Below the pieces are notes generated by a model, which saw only the letters and a list, made by a program, of their open reading frames with translations, did no database searches and had not been told where the DNA came from. Shown here piece by piece: positions 27,795-37,312 of a stretch of DNA of 64,000 nucleotides (the stretch's first letter is position 1; the number at the start of each line of letters is the position of its first letter). Origin of the DNA: Gemmatimonadota bacterium (GTDB lineage Bacteria; Gemmatimonadota; Gemmatimonadetes; Longimicrobiales; Gaopeijiaceae); the NCBI GenBank assembly GCA_022560615.1, contig JADFSR010000001.1, forward strand, positions 186,001 to 250,000, given 5' to 3'. Both the position numbers and the translations under genes were made by a program.

Positions 27795-30700
27795 TCAGAA
27801 CACCACCTTGTCCATGCGTTTGACCACGACATGGGTGTCGCGATTCGGGGCGATGGGGCCCCAGTAGTTGAAGCCGTAGGTGAACTGCCCGTAGCCTCCG
27901 GCGAGAAAATTCGGCTTGAGGTGGATACGCGTGAAGCTGTTGTGACCCCCGGCCCGCTTGCCGCCACGTACCTGGGACTTGGGGATGCCGACGGTACGCT
28001 CCGGCACGTGGTAGACGATGCAGACGCCCTTGGGAATCCGGGCGCTCACGCATGCGCGCGCGGCGTACACACCGTGGTCGTTGTAGACCTCGACCCAGTC
28101 GTTGTCCTGGATGTCGAGCGCCTCCGCATCGGCCTCGCTCATCCAGACGGGCTCGCAGCCCCGGGAGAGCGTCAGCATCCGGTGATTCTCCATGTAGGTG
28201 GAGTGGATGTGCCACTTCCCGTGCGGGGTGAGGCAGTTGAGGATGCGAGCTTCGCCGTTCTTCAGCGTGGTCTTGAGATCGCCGTACGCGGCCGGCTTGG
28301 GAGACGGCTTGTACGTCGGCAGGTTTTCGCCGTACGCCAGGTACATCTCGTGGTCGAGGTAGAAGTGTTGCCGACCCGTGAGCGTCCGCCACGGAACCAG
28401 CTTCTCGACGTTATAGGTGTAGGCGGCGTACGCCCGGCCACCGGTCATGATCCCGGACCACGCCGGCGCGGTGTTGTAGCGCCGGGGCTGAGCCTGGAGA
28501 TCCGCATACCGGATCCGGACGTCCTCGCTGCCGGCCCCGAGATCCGCGAGCTCGAGGCCGGTACGTTTCTCCGCGTCTCGGTACGCGCGCATGTTGAGCA
28601 CGCCGTTCGTCAGCGTCGAGAGGTGAAGCACCGCGTTGGCCGCCGACACGTCCTCTCTCAGCGAGGGCAGCACGCTGCCGTTCTCACGCTCCACCGGGAA
28701 GTGGTTGGACGTGATCATCTCGTCGTACATGTCCGCGCAGTCGTACGGATTCCCGTGCGCACCGAGGCCGGTGGTGCGGATGCGCTCACCGAGCGTGATG
28801 AACTTCTCGTGCAGCTTGGTATAGTCGCGATCCACCACGGTGAGGTCGTGCATGGTCTTGCCCAGGATTGGCTCGCACTCACCACGGTACCAGTCTTTGA
28901 TGACCGGTTGCGCAATCTCACCGGAGGAATCATGTGCGATGGGGGAGGCGACGATATCCTTTTGCGGCTCCGAGAAGTACTTCTCGGCCGCCATGCTGGT
29001 GACCTTCGCGAGGTCGCGGAAGATGTTCCAGTCGGTCTTGGACTCCCACACCGGCGCGATCGCCGCGGACAGCGGGTGGATGAAGGAGTGTAGGTCGGTG
29101 CTGTTGAGGTCCGCCTTCTCGTACCAGGAAGCCGCCGGGAGCACGATGTCCGAGTACAGCGCCGAGGAGTCCATGCGGAAGTTCAGATCGACGATGAGAT
29201 CCATCTTGCCGACAGGCGCGAACTCATGCCACTTCACTTCCGTGGTGTGGTCTTCGGAGTCCTCCGCGATCGAGTTGTGGTGCGTGCCCAGGTAGTGCTT
29301 CAGGGCGTATTCGTGCCCCTTCATGCTCCCCATGATCGCGTTGCCTCTCCAGATGTACCACACGCGCGGGAAGTTCTCGGGGGCTTCGGGATCGCTCACC
29401 GAGTACTTCAACTCCTTGCTCTTGAGCTTGTCGAGCACGTACTGCTTGATGCCGTCGTCGTCCGTGGCCCCGTTCTCGATGGCCTCCCTACATAGGTCCA
29501 GGGTGTTCTGATCGAACTGCGGATAGAACGGCATCCAGCCCATGCGAACCGATTTGTAGATCTGGTCGGCGGTGTGCTGCCGCGTCATGTCGTTGTCGGG
29601 CACCGTGTTGTACTTGGAGAACTGTCCGTCGTAGCGGTATTGGCACGTGTTGATGTAGTGCCAAATGGGCGCCTGCTGGAGCCGAACCGCACCGACGTGG
29701 TCCTTGGCGAACGCGATCGCGCTCCAGGAGTCCACGGGCGCGAGCTTCTCCTGGCCCACGTAGTGGTTGAGGCCGCCACCGTTCTTACCCACGCAACCCG
29801 TGAGCATGAGCGCCATGGCGCCCGCCCGGTACATGAGGTTCCCGTGATACCAGTGGTTGATGCCGGCGCCCACGATGATCATGCACTTCCCGCCGGTCAC
29901 CTCCGCGGTATTCGCCCACTCACGCGCGAACTGGAGAACCGTGGCGGAAGCGACGCCGGTGAAGATCTCCTGCCAGGCCGGCGTGTACGCGGCGTCCTTG
30001 TCGGTGTAGTCCTCGGGGTATGCGCCGGGCAGTCCACGGCTCACGCCGTACTGCGCCATCGTGAGGTCGTAGACGGTCGTGACCAACGCCGTTCCGTCTG
30101 GAGTCTGGACCTCCATGACCGGAACACCACGGTACACAGTCTGATCGAGTCCGAACTCAGTGAACGCGGTCTGGACCACCTGCTCGGTCCGTCCGAGCAG
30201 CGTGAGCACTGGATCGTACGGCTGATCGTCGGCAATGTTTTCATACTTCATGTTCCAGTTGCCCTGCTTCTCGTCCCACCGGGAACCGGAGCTGCCTTTT
30301 GGAACCACGAAGTCGCCAGTAGCGGCGTCGATGTTCACGAACTTCCAGTCGCCGTTCGAGATGTCCTCGTACTCGCCGATCTCGTTGGCGCGCAGCAGGC
30401 GGCCAGGTTTGTAGTTGTCCCCGTCCTTCTCCAGCTTCACGAGGTAGGGGCTGTCGGTGTACTTCTTCACATAGTCGAGGAAGTACGGCGTCTGCTTCTC
30501 GTGATGGAATTCCTTGAGGATCACGTGGGTCGTCGCCATCCAGAACGCGCCGTCACTTCCCGCGTGTAGCGGCACCCACTGATCTGCGTACTTGCACACC
30601 TGACTGAAGTCGGGCGAGAAAACCACAGCCTTTGTCCCGTTGTGCCGTGACTCGGCGAAGAAGTGGCAGTCAGGCGTGCGCGTCATATTGAGGCACGCAC

Positions 30701-31409
30701 CCATGTCCGCGATCATCTTCGAGTTGTACCAGTCGGCGCTTTCACAGACGTCGGTCTGCTCTCCCCAGATCTCCGGGAAGGCGGTCGGCAGGTCGCAGTA
30801 CCAGTCGTAGAAGCTGAGGTTGACGCCCCCAAAGAGCTGGAGGAAGCGCGCGCCCGCGGCGTAGCTCAGCATCGACATGGCCGGGATCGGGCTGAAACCG
30901 ATCACCCGGTCGGGCCCGTACTCCTCGGCGGTGCTGATGTTGGCCACCGCCATGATCTCCATGACCTCATCCCAACTCGCTCGCCGGAAACCACCCTTGC
31001 CGCGTGCCTGTTGGTATTTGCGTCGCGCACCCTCGTCGGCCTGAAGCGCTTTCCAGGCCTTCATCGCGTCTCCCGTTTCGCGCTTCTTCGCGCGGAAGGC
31101 GTCGATCAAAGCGGCCCGAATGAGCGGATACTTGATGCGGAGGGGGCTATAGAGGTACCAAGAATAGGAGATGCCACGCTGGCACCCTCGTGGCTCGTAC
31201 GGAGGCAGTGAGTCCTCGAGCAGCGGGTAGTCGATCTGCTGCGTCTCCCACGTCACGATCCCGTCCTTGACGTGGATCTGCCAGGAGCAGCCTCCGGTAC
31301 AGTTCACACCGTGCGTGCTGCGCACGATGCGGTCGTGCTGGAAGCGGTTGCGGTAGAACTCCTCCCACTTCCGCGTCTCCGGCGAAACGATGTCTTTGAT
31401 CCAACCCAT
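27795..31409 (-). CDS. narG: Respiratory nitrate reductase alpha subunit (molybdopterin)
   Basis: This 1,204-residue catalytic subunit reduces nitrate to nitrite with a Mo-bisPGD cofactor. The FS0 [4Fe-4S] ligands His33, Cys37, Cys41 and Cys76 are present ([13 protein letters not shown]), and the molybdenum-binding aspartate is Asp206 in '[11 protein letters not shown]'. The N-terminus lacks a Tat RR motif, so this is the cytoplasm-facing NarG type. It cannot be excluded from sequence alone that the enzyme runs in reverse as in Nitrobacter-type nitrite oxidoreductases, which are close relatives. The two NarK genes, NarJ and a NarXL-like pair nearby favour nitrate reduction. Confidence 0.97.
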   Translation of the reverse strand: MGWIKDIVSPETRKWEEFYRNRFQHDRIVRSTHGVNCTGGCSWQIHVKDGIVTWETQQIDYPLLEDSLPPYEPRGCQRGISYSWYLYSPLRIKYPLIRAALIDAFRAKKRETGDAMKAWKALQADEGARRKYQQARGKGGFRRASWDEVMEIMAVANISTAEEYGPDRVIGFSPIPAMSMLSYAAGARFLQLFGGVNLSFYDWYCDLPTAFPEIWGEQTDVCESADWYNSKMIADMGACLNMTRTPDCHFFAESRHNGTKAVVFSPDFSQVCKYADQWVPLHAGSDGAFWMATTHVILKEFHHEKQTPYFLDYVKKYTDSPYLVKLEKDGDNYKPGRLLRANEIGEYEDISNGDWKFVNIDAATGDFVVPKGSSGSRWDEKQGNWNMKYENIADDQPYDPVLTLLGRTEQVVQTAFTEFGLDQTVYRGVPVMEVQTPDGTALVTTVYDLTMAQYGVSRGLPGAYPEDYTDKDAAYTPAWQEIFTGVASATVLQFAREWANTAEVTGGKCMIIVGAGINHWYHGNLMYRAGAMALMLTGCVGKNGGGLNHYVGQEKLAPVDSWSAIAFAKDHVGAVRLQQAPIWHYINTCQYRYDGQFSKYNTVPDNDMTRQHTADQIYKSVRMGWMPFYPQFDQNTLDLCREAIENGATDDDGIKQYVLDKLKSKELKYSVSDPEAPENFPRVWYIWRGNAIMGSMKGHEYALKHYLGTHHNSIAEDSEDHTTEVKWHEFAPVGKMDLIVDLNFRMDSSALYSDIVLPAASWYEKADLNSTDLHSFIHPLSAAIAPVWESKTDWNIFRDLAKVTSMAAEKYFSEPQKDIVASPIAHDSSGEIAQPVIKDWYRGECEPILGKTMHDLTVVDRDYTKLHEKFITLGERIRTTGLGAHGNPYDCADMYDEMITSNHFPVERENGSVLPSLREDVSAANAVLHLSTLTNGVLNMRAYRDAEKRTGLELADLGAGSEDVRIRYADLQAQPRRYNTAPAWSGIMTGGRAYAAYTYNVEKLVPWRTLTGRQHFYLDHEMYLAYGENLPTYKPSPKPAAYGDLKTTLKNGEARILNCLTPHGKWHIHSTYMENHRMLTLSRGCEPVWMSEADAEALDIQDNDWVEVYNDHGVYAARACVSARIPKGVCIVYHVPERTVGIPKSQVRGGKRAGGHNSFTRIHLKPNFLAGGYGQFTYGFNYWGPIAPNRDTHVVVKRMDKVVF

Positions 31410-31443
31410 GTGATTGATTTCCCAGCTGTCGTGAGTGGTGTGC

Positions 31444-32313
31444 TTACGTGGATTTCACCTGTCTGTCGTAGATCGCCTGGTTGACGGAGCCCCTCATGCG
31501 TCCGTTCCATAGGAGGGAGTAGAACCCGAGGAGGATCACGCACCCGGCGAGACCGGCCAGGAACAGCTTCGGGCCGTAATCTCTGGGCTGATGAAACGCC
31601 TGCTCGGCATCGGCCTGCTCGAGAAAGCCGACCAGCGCGACCACCTCTTCGTCGGTGAGCGGCCTGCCCTCATACGCGCGCTGCATGACCGGGAACGGCG
31701 GGCTCCCGATGACGGCCCGGACGCCGGCACCTCCGAGTCGCGTGAACACGGTCGTGAGCTCGGCAGCCAGTATGCCTCCACCGATCACGGCGTCGTTGGT
31801 GACGTCATGACACGAGTTGCAGGAAGGGCCACTGTTCGTCAGGCGCGTGGTGCCTTGGAAGAGGCCTTGCCCGAGGATCACCTGATCCTCGGTGGCCGGT
31901 CCCAACTCGACCGGCGCTGCCGTCGTCGCCAGTCCCTCGTCGACGAACGCCATCACGGCTCGAACCTGAGCGTCGGTGAGCGCGTTGTCGGGCATCAGAA
32001 GCCCGGGAAACTCCTCCGCTAGCGCAACGGCAGCGGGATCTCCCGACTCGATGACGGCTTGCGAACGCTGCACGAAGCTGATGATCCAGTCTTCGTCCCG
32101 GCGCTCGGTGACGCCTTGCAAATCGGGTCCCACCAAGCGTCCACCGCCCACGGTGTGGCACGCGAAGCAGGTGGTCTCGAATATCTCTTGTCCCTGCTCA
32201 ATCGGACTCTGGCGGGCAGAGCCCGCGGTCGGGATGAGCAGAGAGAGAATCGAGAGCGACACGCCGATTGCGGCCGTTCTTCCGATCCGACGAACGCGAC
32301 GAAGCGTCGACAT
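31444..32313 (-). CDS. narC: Diheme cytochrome c of the nar operon (NarC-like)
   Basis: This 289-residue protein has a signal peptide, two cytochrome c domains with CFACH (49-53) and CNSCH (165-169), and a C-terminal membrane helix (about 250-268) ending in a basic cytoplasmic tail. A diheme cytochrome c as first gene before narGHJI is the arrangement of the Thermus thermophilus nar operon, where NarC is needed for an active, correctly assembled enzyme and carries electrons. The same role is inferred here. AAGG precedes the ATG, and the operon promoter should lie in 32314-32479. Confidence 0.85.
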   Translation of the reverse strand: MSTLRRVRRIGRTAAIGVSLSILSLLIPTAGSARQSPIEQGQEIFETTCFACHTVGGGRLVGPDLQGVTERRDEDWIISFVQRSQAVIESGDPAAVALAEEFPGLLMPDNALTDAQVRAVMAFVDEGLATTAAPVELGPATEDQVILGQGLFQGTTRLTNSGPSCNSCHDVTNDAVIGGGILAAELTTVFTRLGGAGVRAVIGSPPFPVMQRAYEGRPLTDEEVVALVGFLEQADAEQAFHQPRDYGPKLFLAGLAGCVILLGFYSLLWNGRMRGSVNQAIYDRQVKST

Positions 32314-32479
32314 AGACCTTACCCGCCACTTGGAGCTTCGAGTTCCACACCTTCAGATGAGGAAATCTCCAAATCACGCCGTCGCGTGCCCAGTCGGAAT
32401 CCCCCCGCACGTCCGTGTCGGGCAATACCCTACACGCATGCCGCTCGACATCGCGTTCCGTTCATCTCCATCGTCCGTA

Positions 32480-32521
32480 GCCGGGCTCCGGAGCCGGGCT
32501 TGCGCCCGGTCGGAGCCCGGC
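32480..32521. other. Nested hairpin between narC and the barrel-protein gene
   Basis: An 11-bp perfect outer stem (GCCGGGCTCCG at 32480-32490 with 32511-32521) encloses a second stem CCGGGC/GCCCGG. It lies 31 bases beyond the stop of the minus-strand gene ending at 32552. It may end that transcript, but no T-run follows. Confidence 0.55.
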
Positions 32522-32551
32522 AAAGACACACGGTCGCTCACGAAGCTTCGA

Positions 32552-33148
32552 TCAGAAGCTCAGCGTGATCCCGCCGGTCCAGACCAAATCGTGCTGGGTC
32601 TCGTCGATCCCATAGAGCTCGAAGCTGGAGACGTAGTCGCGCGCCTCCAGGTTGACCCCCCATCGCGAGGAGGGAAAGCGATACTCAACTCCGCCTCCGA
32701 AACTCACTGCGAGCTCCGTCTCCGTGTCGACGCCATCGAAGTCATAAGTCTTCGCACCTAGACCACCGACGATGTACGGAACGATCCATCCGCTCCGGGC
32801 ATCGATGGGCACGCGCAGGACAACGTCGCCGCTGTATGCCCAAACATTCGGGTCAACGCCCGTAACATCTGCCGACGCCGGCCCACTCACGTCCGTCTGG
32901 GCCCACACCACGCTCGCCCGGATGCCCACGTACCGGTGCAGCCAAACTCCAACCGTTCCGCCTACCGTTCCTGCAGCATCGAACTGGCTGCTGCCCAGGT
33001 CCGACACTGGACTGAACCCTCCGCCGATCACGTTCAGGGTGATGATGTCCTGCGCGGGGTCGTGAGTTGACTGGGCGGTCAACTCTAGAGCCGAGGCGAG
33101 GGGCCACAAGGCCAAAGCGAACATGGTAGCTTTTCTCATAGTCTTCAT
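32552..33148 (-). CDS. Secreted outer-membrane beta-barrel protein
   Basis: Read from the ATG at 33148, the protein is 198 residues: a signal peptide (KATMFALALWPLASALELTAQS) and alternating polar/hydrophobic strands ending in the aromatic terminal 'GGITLSF' recognised by the barrel-assembly machinery. Features such as 'VGVWLHRYVGIRASVVWAQ' and 'SFGGGVEYRFPSSRWGVNLEARDY' are typical of eight-stranded OmpA/OmpW-like barrels. The longer frame to 33316 adds an arginine-rich unlikely leader. No specific function can be assigned. Confidence 0.78.
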   Translation of the reverse strand: MKTMRKATMFALALWPLASALELTAQSTHDPAQDIITLNVIGGGFSPVSDLGSSQFDAAGTVGGTVGVWLHRYVGIRASVVWAQTDVSGPASADVTGVDPNVWAYSGDVVLRVPIDARSGWIVPYIVGGLGAKTYDFDGVDTETELAVSFGGGVEYRFPSSRWGVNLEARDYVSSFELYGIDETQHDLVWTGGITLSF

Positions 33149-33566
33149 CGTCAGTTTCCCAAGTATTGTGGATTCAGCAACAAGGGCCGCCCTCCTATCG
33201 CGAGGGCAGACCCACTCATGCGAGGCCTCGCAGGGGAAGAAACGCCTGACGGCCGGATCGCGGTTCCCGGCGGGTCTGGCGTTGTGGACGAGGCGGTCTC
33301 GAAGCTCGCGTGCCACGGAACCGGGCCGGCTGGTTTGCGGATTGGAAGGGGCTCAGGCGGCGCGAAACTCCAGTGGGAATTCCGAGGTCCGCCATGAAGA
33401 GCAGGCCATCGGCAGGACTCCATAGTCCAGGCTTCGGCAGGTGGAGCGTCAACGTCGCGTGGGCGTCGACAGGAACCCTCCCGGCCTCTCCATTATTCGC
33501 TTCAAGTGCACCCCGGGGACGCTTCGCCCGGAAGAAAGCAAACGACTTGACGTTGGGGAGACACCG
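33149..33566. other. 418-bp divergent intergenic region
   Basis: It separates the barrel-protein gene (minus) from the cupredoxin gene (plus) and should hold both promoters. An open minus-strand frame crosses it, but it lacks a ribosome site and family resemblance. I see no further feature that I can defend. Confidence 0.5.
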
Positions 33567-34418
33567 ATGCGGCATACATGGAGTCGCAGAAAGATGTTGG
33601 GCACTACCGCCGGAGCGATCGCCGGTCTAGGGGTGATTGCAACAGGGCTTCGGCTCGGAAGGGGGCGTGCAGCCTCGAGCGCGGAAGGCGACGGTGATGA
33701 GGAGCTCGGCAGTCGGCCACCTCGGGTCGTGGGGCTTCGGACCTCCGGTGGGGACTTCCGGTTCGATCCGGTGGGCCTGCGAATCGAGCCCGGAACCAGC
33801 GTGATTTGGCTGAACATGGGAGACTTCCACTCGAGCACGGCTTTTCACCCGGACCACAGCCACCTGTTGGGCGGGGACGTTCCATTGCGCATTCCGGAGG
33901 GGGCGGAGCCCTGGCACTCGGGAATGCTCGGGCTCATGGACGGGACACAGTACGAGCACACATTTACCGTGGAGGGCGTCTACGACTACTTCTGCCAACC
34001 ACACTATCTGTTCGGCATGGTTGCGCGGATCATTGTCGGCCCGGCGCAGGGTGGGCAGGTGCCCGTGGCGCGCCCACTGTCCGGGCTGCCCGAGGTGGCG
34101 CGGGGCACAATGCCGTCCGTCGAGTCGATCATGGGTCCGGCAGGACGCGCGTTCGAATGGTCTGCGCGGCTGAACGGAGTGCTCTACCTCATCGCCAATG
34201 GCGAGGAAGCGACTCCGTCTGCCCGGCGCGCCCAGGCGGGGATGGGGGGAGACGCGGGGCTCCAGGATCTCGTGGCGGCCACGGACCAGCGCGGTACGCT
34301 CGCCGCCGCGATGAGCGGGTTCGTCGAGGGCGTCGAAGCGGCAGCGGACTACGAGGAGTTGATCGCTCGATCCGACGCCGTGAAAAGCAAGCTGGCCGCC
34401 GTTACCGGACTGGCATGA
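33567..34418 (+). CDS. Tat-exported cupredoxin-domain protein
   Basis: This 283-residue protein starts at the ATG 33567, preceded by GGGGAG. A Tat-type signal is visible (SRRKMLGTT, then a hydrophobic stretch to about residue 26). The plastocyanin-like domain spans about 52-158 with a complete type 1 copper site: His88 (GDFHSS), Cys143 and His146 (YFCQPH) and Met151 (LFGM). Extra His residues (HPDHSH, 94-99) lie next to the site. A C-terminal part of about 120 residues is helical and unrecognised. It probably carries electrons in the periplasm, perhaps for the nearby nitrogen or oxygen enzymes. Confidence 0.88.
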   Translation: MRHTWSRRKMLGTTAGAIAGLGVIATGLRLGRGRAASSAEGDGDEELGSRPPRVVGLRTSGGDFRFDPVGLRIEPGTSVIWLNMGDFHSSTAFHPDHSHLLGGDVPLRIPEGAEPWHSGMLGLMDGTQYEHTFTVEGVYDYFCQPHYLFGMVARIIVGPAQGGQVPVARPLSGLPEVARGTMPSVESIMGPAGRAFEWSARLNGVLYLIANGEEATPSARRAQAGMGGDAGLQDLVAATDQRGTLAAAMSGFVEGVEAAADYEELIARSDAVKSKLAAVTGLA

Positions 34419-34551
34419 GACCGAGCATCGCCACCGCCCGCCCAGTCATGTGGGAACGATCTCGGCCGGTAAGCGATTCGTGCGGTCAGGTGCAGGCACG
34501 CACGCCAAGGCGTGCATCACGTAACCCAGTTTGGAAACCTCGGAGAGGACG

Positions 34552-35319
34552 ATGAAGAATTCAGCAAGACTACTGTACGGGCTCGGGTTCGCGACGTTGC
34601 TCGCGACGACCACCGCATTTGCCACCGTGCGTTCAGGGGATCGTACGGCAGGAGAGGCCGAAGCTACCGCCGGAACGTGGCGCCTCGAGGCCACCGGTGT
34701 GCGCATCGTGGGCGGCTACGGACAGAACTTCGCCTACAATGGCGAGAACGTGCGGTGGTTGGACGGGAAGGCGGAGATCGAGGTGGATGCGTCCAGCGGA
34801 ACCGCGCGGATCGTGATCGAGGTGGAGACCACGGATGAGTCGGGTCCCATCCGGTACTCGAAGGACGACAGCTGGAGCGGCAAGATTCGGATCGTGCAGC
34901 AGCTGAACACGAGTCAGATGGAGGGCGCGAGGATCGAGGAGGGTCTGATGCTCCACGGTGACACGGGGAATGAGGCTCCAGTCATGCCCAACATCTACAA
35001 CTACTTCGCGACTTGGGGACCGTCCAAGATCTGGGTCAACGGCGAGGAAGTGGTATCGATGGTGGGTAGCCACACCATGTTCAGCGAACAGGCCCGCGGC
35101 CAGAACGGAAGGATAGAGAACAGTTCCGGTGCGGTGTACTCACCGATGGCCCAGGTCAAGACCGGGTTCGTGAATTCGAACGAGACGGAGTTCCACTTCG
35201 TCGCCCACACGATGCAGCCCGATCAGAATAATTTCCCGCCACACACCGCTTGGATCCATCTGCACTTCTCCAACGTCAGAGTTCTCGAAAAGCCCGACGG
35301 CGTACAGATTCCGCGGTAG
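34552..35319 (+). CDS. Exported protein of unknown function
   Basis: This 255-residue product starts at the ATG 34552 with GGAGAGG just upstream. It has a signal peptide (ARLLYGLGFATLLATTTAFA). The mature part looks beta-rich and contains 'NIYNYFATWGPSKIWVNGEEV' near residues 145-165 and a His-containing segment 'FVAHTMQPDQNNFPPHTAWIHLHF' region near 220-243. No cysteines remain after export, so it does not bind heme c. It follows the cupredoxin gene on the same strand after 133 bases and may share its regulation. No family was recognised. Confidence 0.65.
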   Translation: MKNSARLLYGLGFATLLATTTAFATVRSGDRTAGEAEATAGTWRLEATGVRIVGGYGQNFAYNGENVRWLDGKAEIEVDASSGTARIVIEVETTDESGPIRYSKDDSWSGKIRIVQQLNTSQMEGARIEEGLMLHGDTGNEAPVMPNIYNYFATWGPSKIWVNGEEVVSMVGSHTMFSEQARGQNGRIENSSGAVYSPMAQVKTGFVNSNETEFHFVAHTMQPDQNNFPPHTAWIHLHFSNVRVLEKPDGVQIPR

Positions 35320-35459
35320 CGGATCAGTAGCGTCCCGCTACGGAGACCGATCCGCCGGCTTCCAAGAGCGCACGGCGTACAAGTCGAGGGGGGCGGGCCA
35401 CACCTGTGGTCCGCTCCCGCTGTGCTGCCGGGTCGACCCATCACGCTGACGACGGATGG

Positions 35460-36113
35460 TCACATCTCTTTCAACAGCCCCACGCGCAACGCGAAGCGCA
35501 CGAGTTCACTGCGGTGGTTGAGCCCTAGCTTTTCCATGATTCGCGAGCGGTACGTGTCCACAGTCTTCGGGCTGATGAATAGCTTCTTGCCGATTTCACG
35601 AGAGCTGAACCCCTCCGCCGTCAGCGCCATGACCTCCTGTTCGCGTGTGCTCAGGTCGTGGAGACCTACACCGTCGTCGCCGTCCGCCTGCTTGTAGCGC
35701 CGGAGCAGCAGCGTAGTAGCCTTCGGAGGCAGGAACACCTGTCCCCTGGCGACGATCTTGATCGCCTCCAGAAGCTCTGTATCGGCGCTGGTCTTGGTCA
35801 GGTATCCGCTTGCCCCGGCGTCGACGACCGGTACGAGGTACTCCTCTTCGGCGTGTACCGTGAGCACGAGCACCTTGGTATCGAGACCCAACGCGACGAT
35901 CCGCCGAGTTGCCTCCAGCCCATTCGAGCCGGGCATCGACAAGTCCATGACGACGACGTCCGGTTTGAGCTCGCGGGCGCGATCCACTGCCTCGTCACCA
36001 GTGGACGCCTCCCCGACCACCGTGACCCGACCCTCCGCCTCGAGCAGGGCTTTGATACCTGCCCGAAACATGGCGTGGTCGTCTACGAGGAGAACGGTCA
36101 ATGCTTCCACCAT
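35460..36113 (-). CDS. NarL/LuxR-family response regulator
   Basis: This 217-residue regulator has an N-terminal receiver domain (acidic pair Asp11-Asp12, phospho-acceptor Asp57 in MDLSMPG, conserved Lys in YLTKTSAD). A C-terminal LuxR helix-turn-helix lies at about 150-210 ('LSTREQEVMALTAEGFSSREIGKKL'). It is encoded 3 bases downstream of a cognate histidine kinase gene. The location 3 kb from the nar operon and the NarL-type architecture suggest control of nitrate respiration, but NarL-family regulators serve many signals, so the target is inferred. Confidence 0.93.
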   Translation of the reverse strand: MVEALTVLLVDDHAMFRAGIKALLEAEGRVTVVGEASTGDEAVDRARELKPDVVVMDLSMPGSNGLEATRRIVALGLDTKVLVLTVHAEEEYLVPVVDAGASGYLTKTSADTELLEAIKIVARGQVFLPPKATTLLLRRYKQADGDDGVGLHDLSTREQEVMALTAEGFSSREIGKKLFISPKTVDTYRSRIMEKLGLNHRSELVRFALRVGLLKEM

Positions 36114-36116
36114 GCG

Positions 36117-37160
36117 CTAGCCGCCTTCCGTCTTTGGGAGTTCGATGCGAACCCGGGTTCCCTCACCGGGAGCAGTCTCGATCGTCAATCGAGCTCCGAA
36201 CATGGTGGCGCGCTCCTGCATGCCCAACAAGCCGAGCCCCCCTCCCCCCTCGGGACTGCGTGCGAGTTCGAAGCCCTGTCCAGAGTCCGACACCTCGGCA
36301 AAGACCGATCCGTTGTCGACGCCCACCACCAGGCGCGCGACCCGCACGTCGGCATGCCTCATCACGTTCGACAGCGCCTCCTGAACGACTCGGTAGATCA
36401 AGAGGCGCTCGTTGGAGTCGAGGAATGGATCCACGAGCCCGACCTCCAAATCGACATCCAACCCGGCCCCCTCGCGAAGGCCCCTCAAGTGGGACTGAAG
36501 CGCGGCAGCGAGGCCTACCTCGCTGAGTTCCGGGGGCCGGAGGCCCCGAGCGATGCGCTTTACCCCCTCGACGGTCTCGACGATCTCTTGGCGGATTTCC
36601 TCGAGCAGCGAGCTCCGGCTCTCCTCATCTGGCTCCTCAGCAAGCACGCGCACTCGAAGCATCAAGGTTGCGAGACGCTGCGCAGTGTCGTCGTGTAGCT
36701 CCCGAGCGATCCGTCGGCGCTCGTCTTCCGTGGCGCGCAGCATGCCCTCCGAGAAATCCTGAAGACGCTTTCTATCGGACACGTCGCGCACGCAGCAAAT
36801 CACCCGTGTGTCACCGTCCAGTGACGTCCAGGGGCTGAGGCTGATCTCGGCTGGGAATCGCGATCCATCCCGACGCAGACCGCTCAGGTCGAGTCCGGCA
36901 CCCATCGGGCGAACGTAGGAGTTAGCCGTGTAGCCATGCCGTTGCTGTTCGTGCCCCGACCGCTGAGCCTCCGGCACGAGCGTCTCTACCGACTGACCTA
37001 CCAGCTCTTCACGCGGCCAGCCAAATAGGGCCTCGACCTGCGGGTTCATTTCGCGAATCACACCCTTCGAATCGACAACCATGCAACCATCGGGCGACGC
37101 CTCGAAGATCGCGCGGTATTCCTCCGCTGACAGCACCGGAACCGTGACCTCCTTTCTCAT
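36117..37160 (-). CDS. Cytoplasmic PAS-domain histidine kinase (HisKA_3 type)
   Basis: This 347-residue soluble kinase has a PAS domain at residues 11-130 (FEASPDGCMVV, GWPREELVG). The dimerisation helix carries the phospho-acceptor His156 (ERRRIARELHDDTAQRL), and the NarX-type ATPase domain has an N box (EALSNVMRHA), G1 (DSGQG) and G2 (GGLGLLGMQER). There is no membrane span, so the signal is internal, possibly redox or oxygen through the PAS domain. PAS residue Cys26 and the CC pair at 122-123 could respond to oxidation. It is paired with the response regulator downstream. Confidence 0.93.
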   Translation of the reverse strand: MRKEVTVPVLSAEEYRAIFEASPDGCMVVDSKGVIREMNPQVEALFGWPREELVGQSVETLVPEAQRSGHEQQRHGYTANSYVRPMGAGLDLSGLRRDGSRFPAEISLSPWTSLDGDTRVICCVRDVSDRKRLQDFSEGMLRATEDERRRIARELHDDTAQRLATLMLRVRVLAEEPDEESRSSLLEEIRQEIVETVEGVKRIARGLRPPELSEVGLAAALQSHLRGLREGAGLDVDLEVGLVDPFLDSNERLLIYRVVQEALSNVMRHADVRVARLVVGVDNGSVFAEVSDSGQGFELARSPEGGGGLGLLGMQERATMFGARLTIETAPGEGTRVRIELPKTEGG

Positions 37161-37312
37161 CTGAAGCTTTGGGGGAGGAAACCCCTACATGCCGAGGAGC
37201 ACATTCCCCACCGTGATTTCCGCAGAGTCCCTGACAGCGATCGCAGCCTGCCTCTCGAAGAATAATGTAGTCGAGGCCGTGCTGGTCACGGCAGGTCCGC
37301 AACTTCGGGCTT

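Noticed and set aside
27492-29093. 533-codon plus-strand open frame opposite narH/narG
   Set aside because: It overlaps certain nar genes, has shadow-like composition and no recognisable domain or ribosome site.
27795-31409. Nitrite oxidoreductase (Nitrobacter type) instead of nitrate reductase
   Set aside because: NarG and these enzymes are close relatives, but narK pairs, narJ, NarI histidines and the Thermus-like order fit nitrate reduction better; a tree would be needed to exclude it fully.
32480-32521. Nested GC hairpin as a definite terminator
   Set aside because: The stem is strong but no T-run follows on the expected strand, so it is listed only as a hairpin.
33216-33575. 119-codon minus-strand frame before the cupredoxin gene
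   Set aside because: No ribosome site and no recognisable family, and it overlaps the well supported cupredoxin start region; probably chance.
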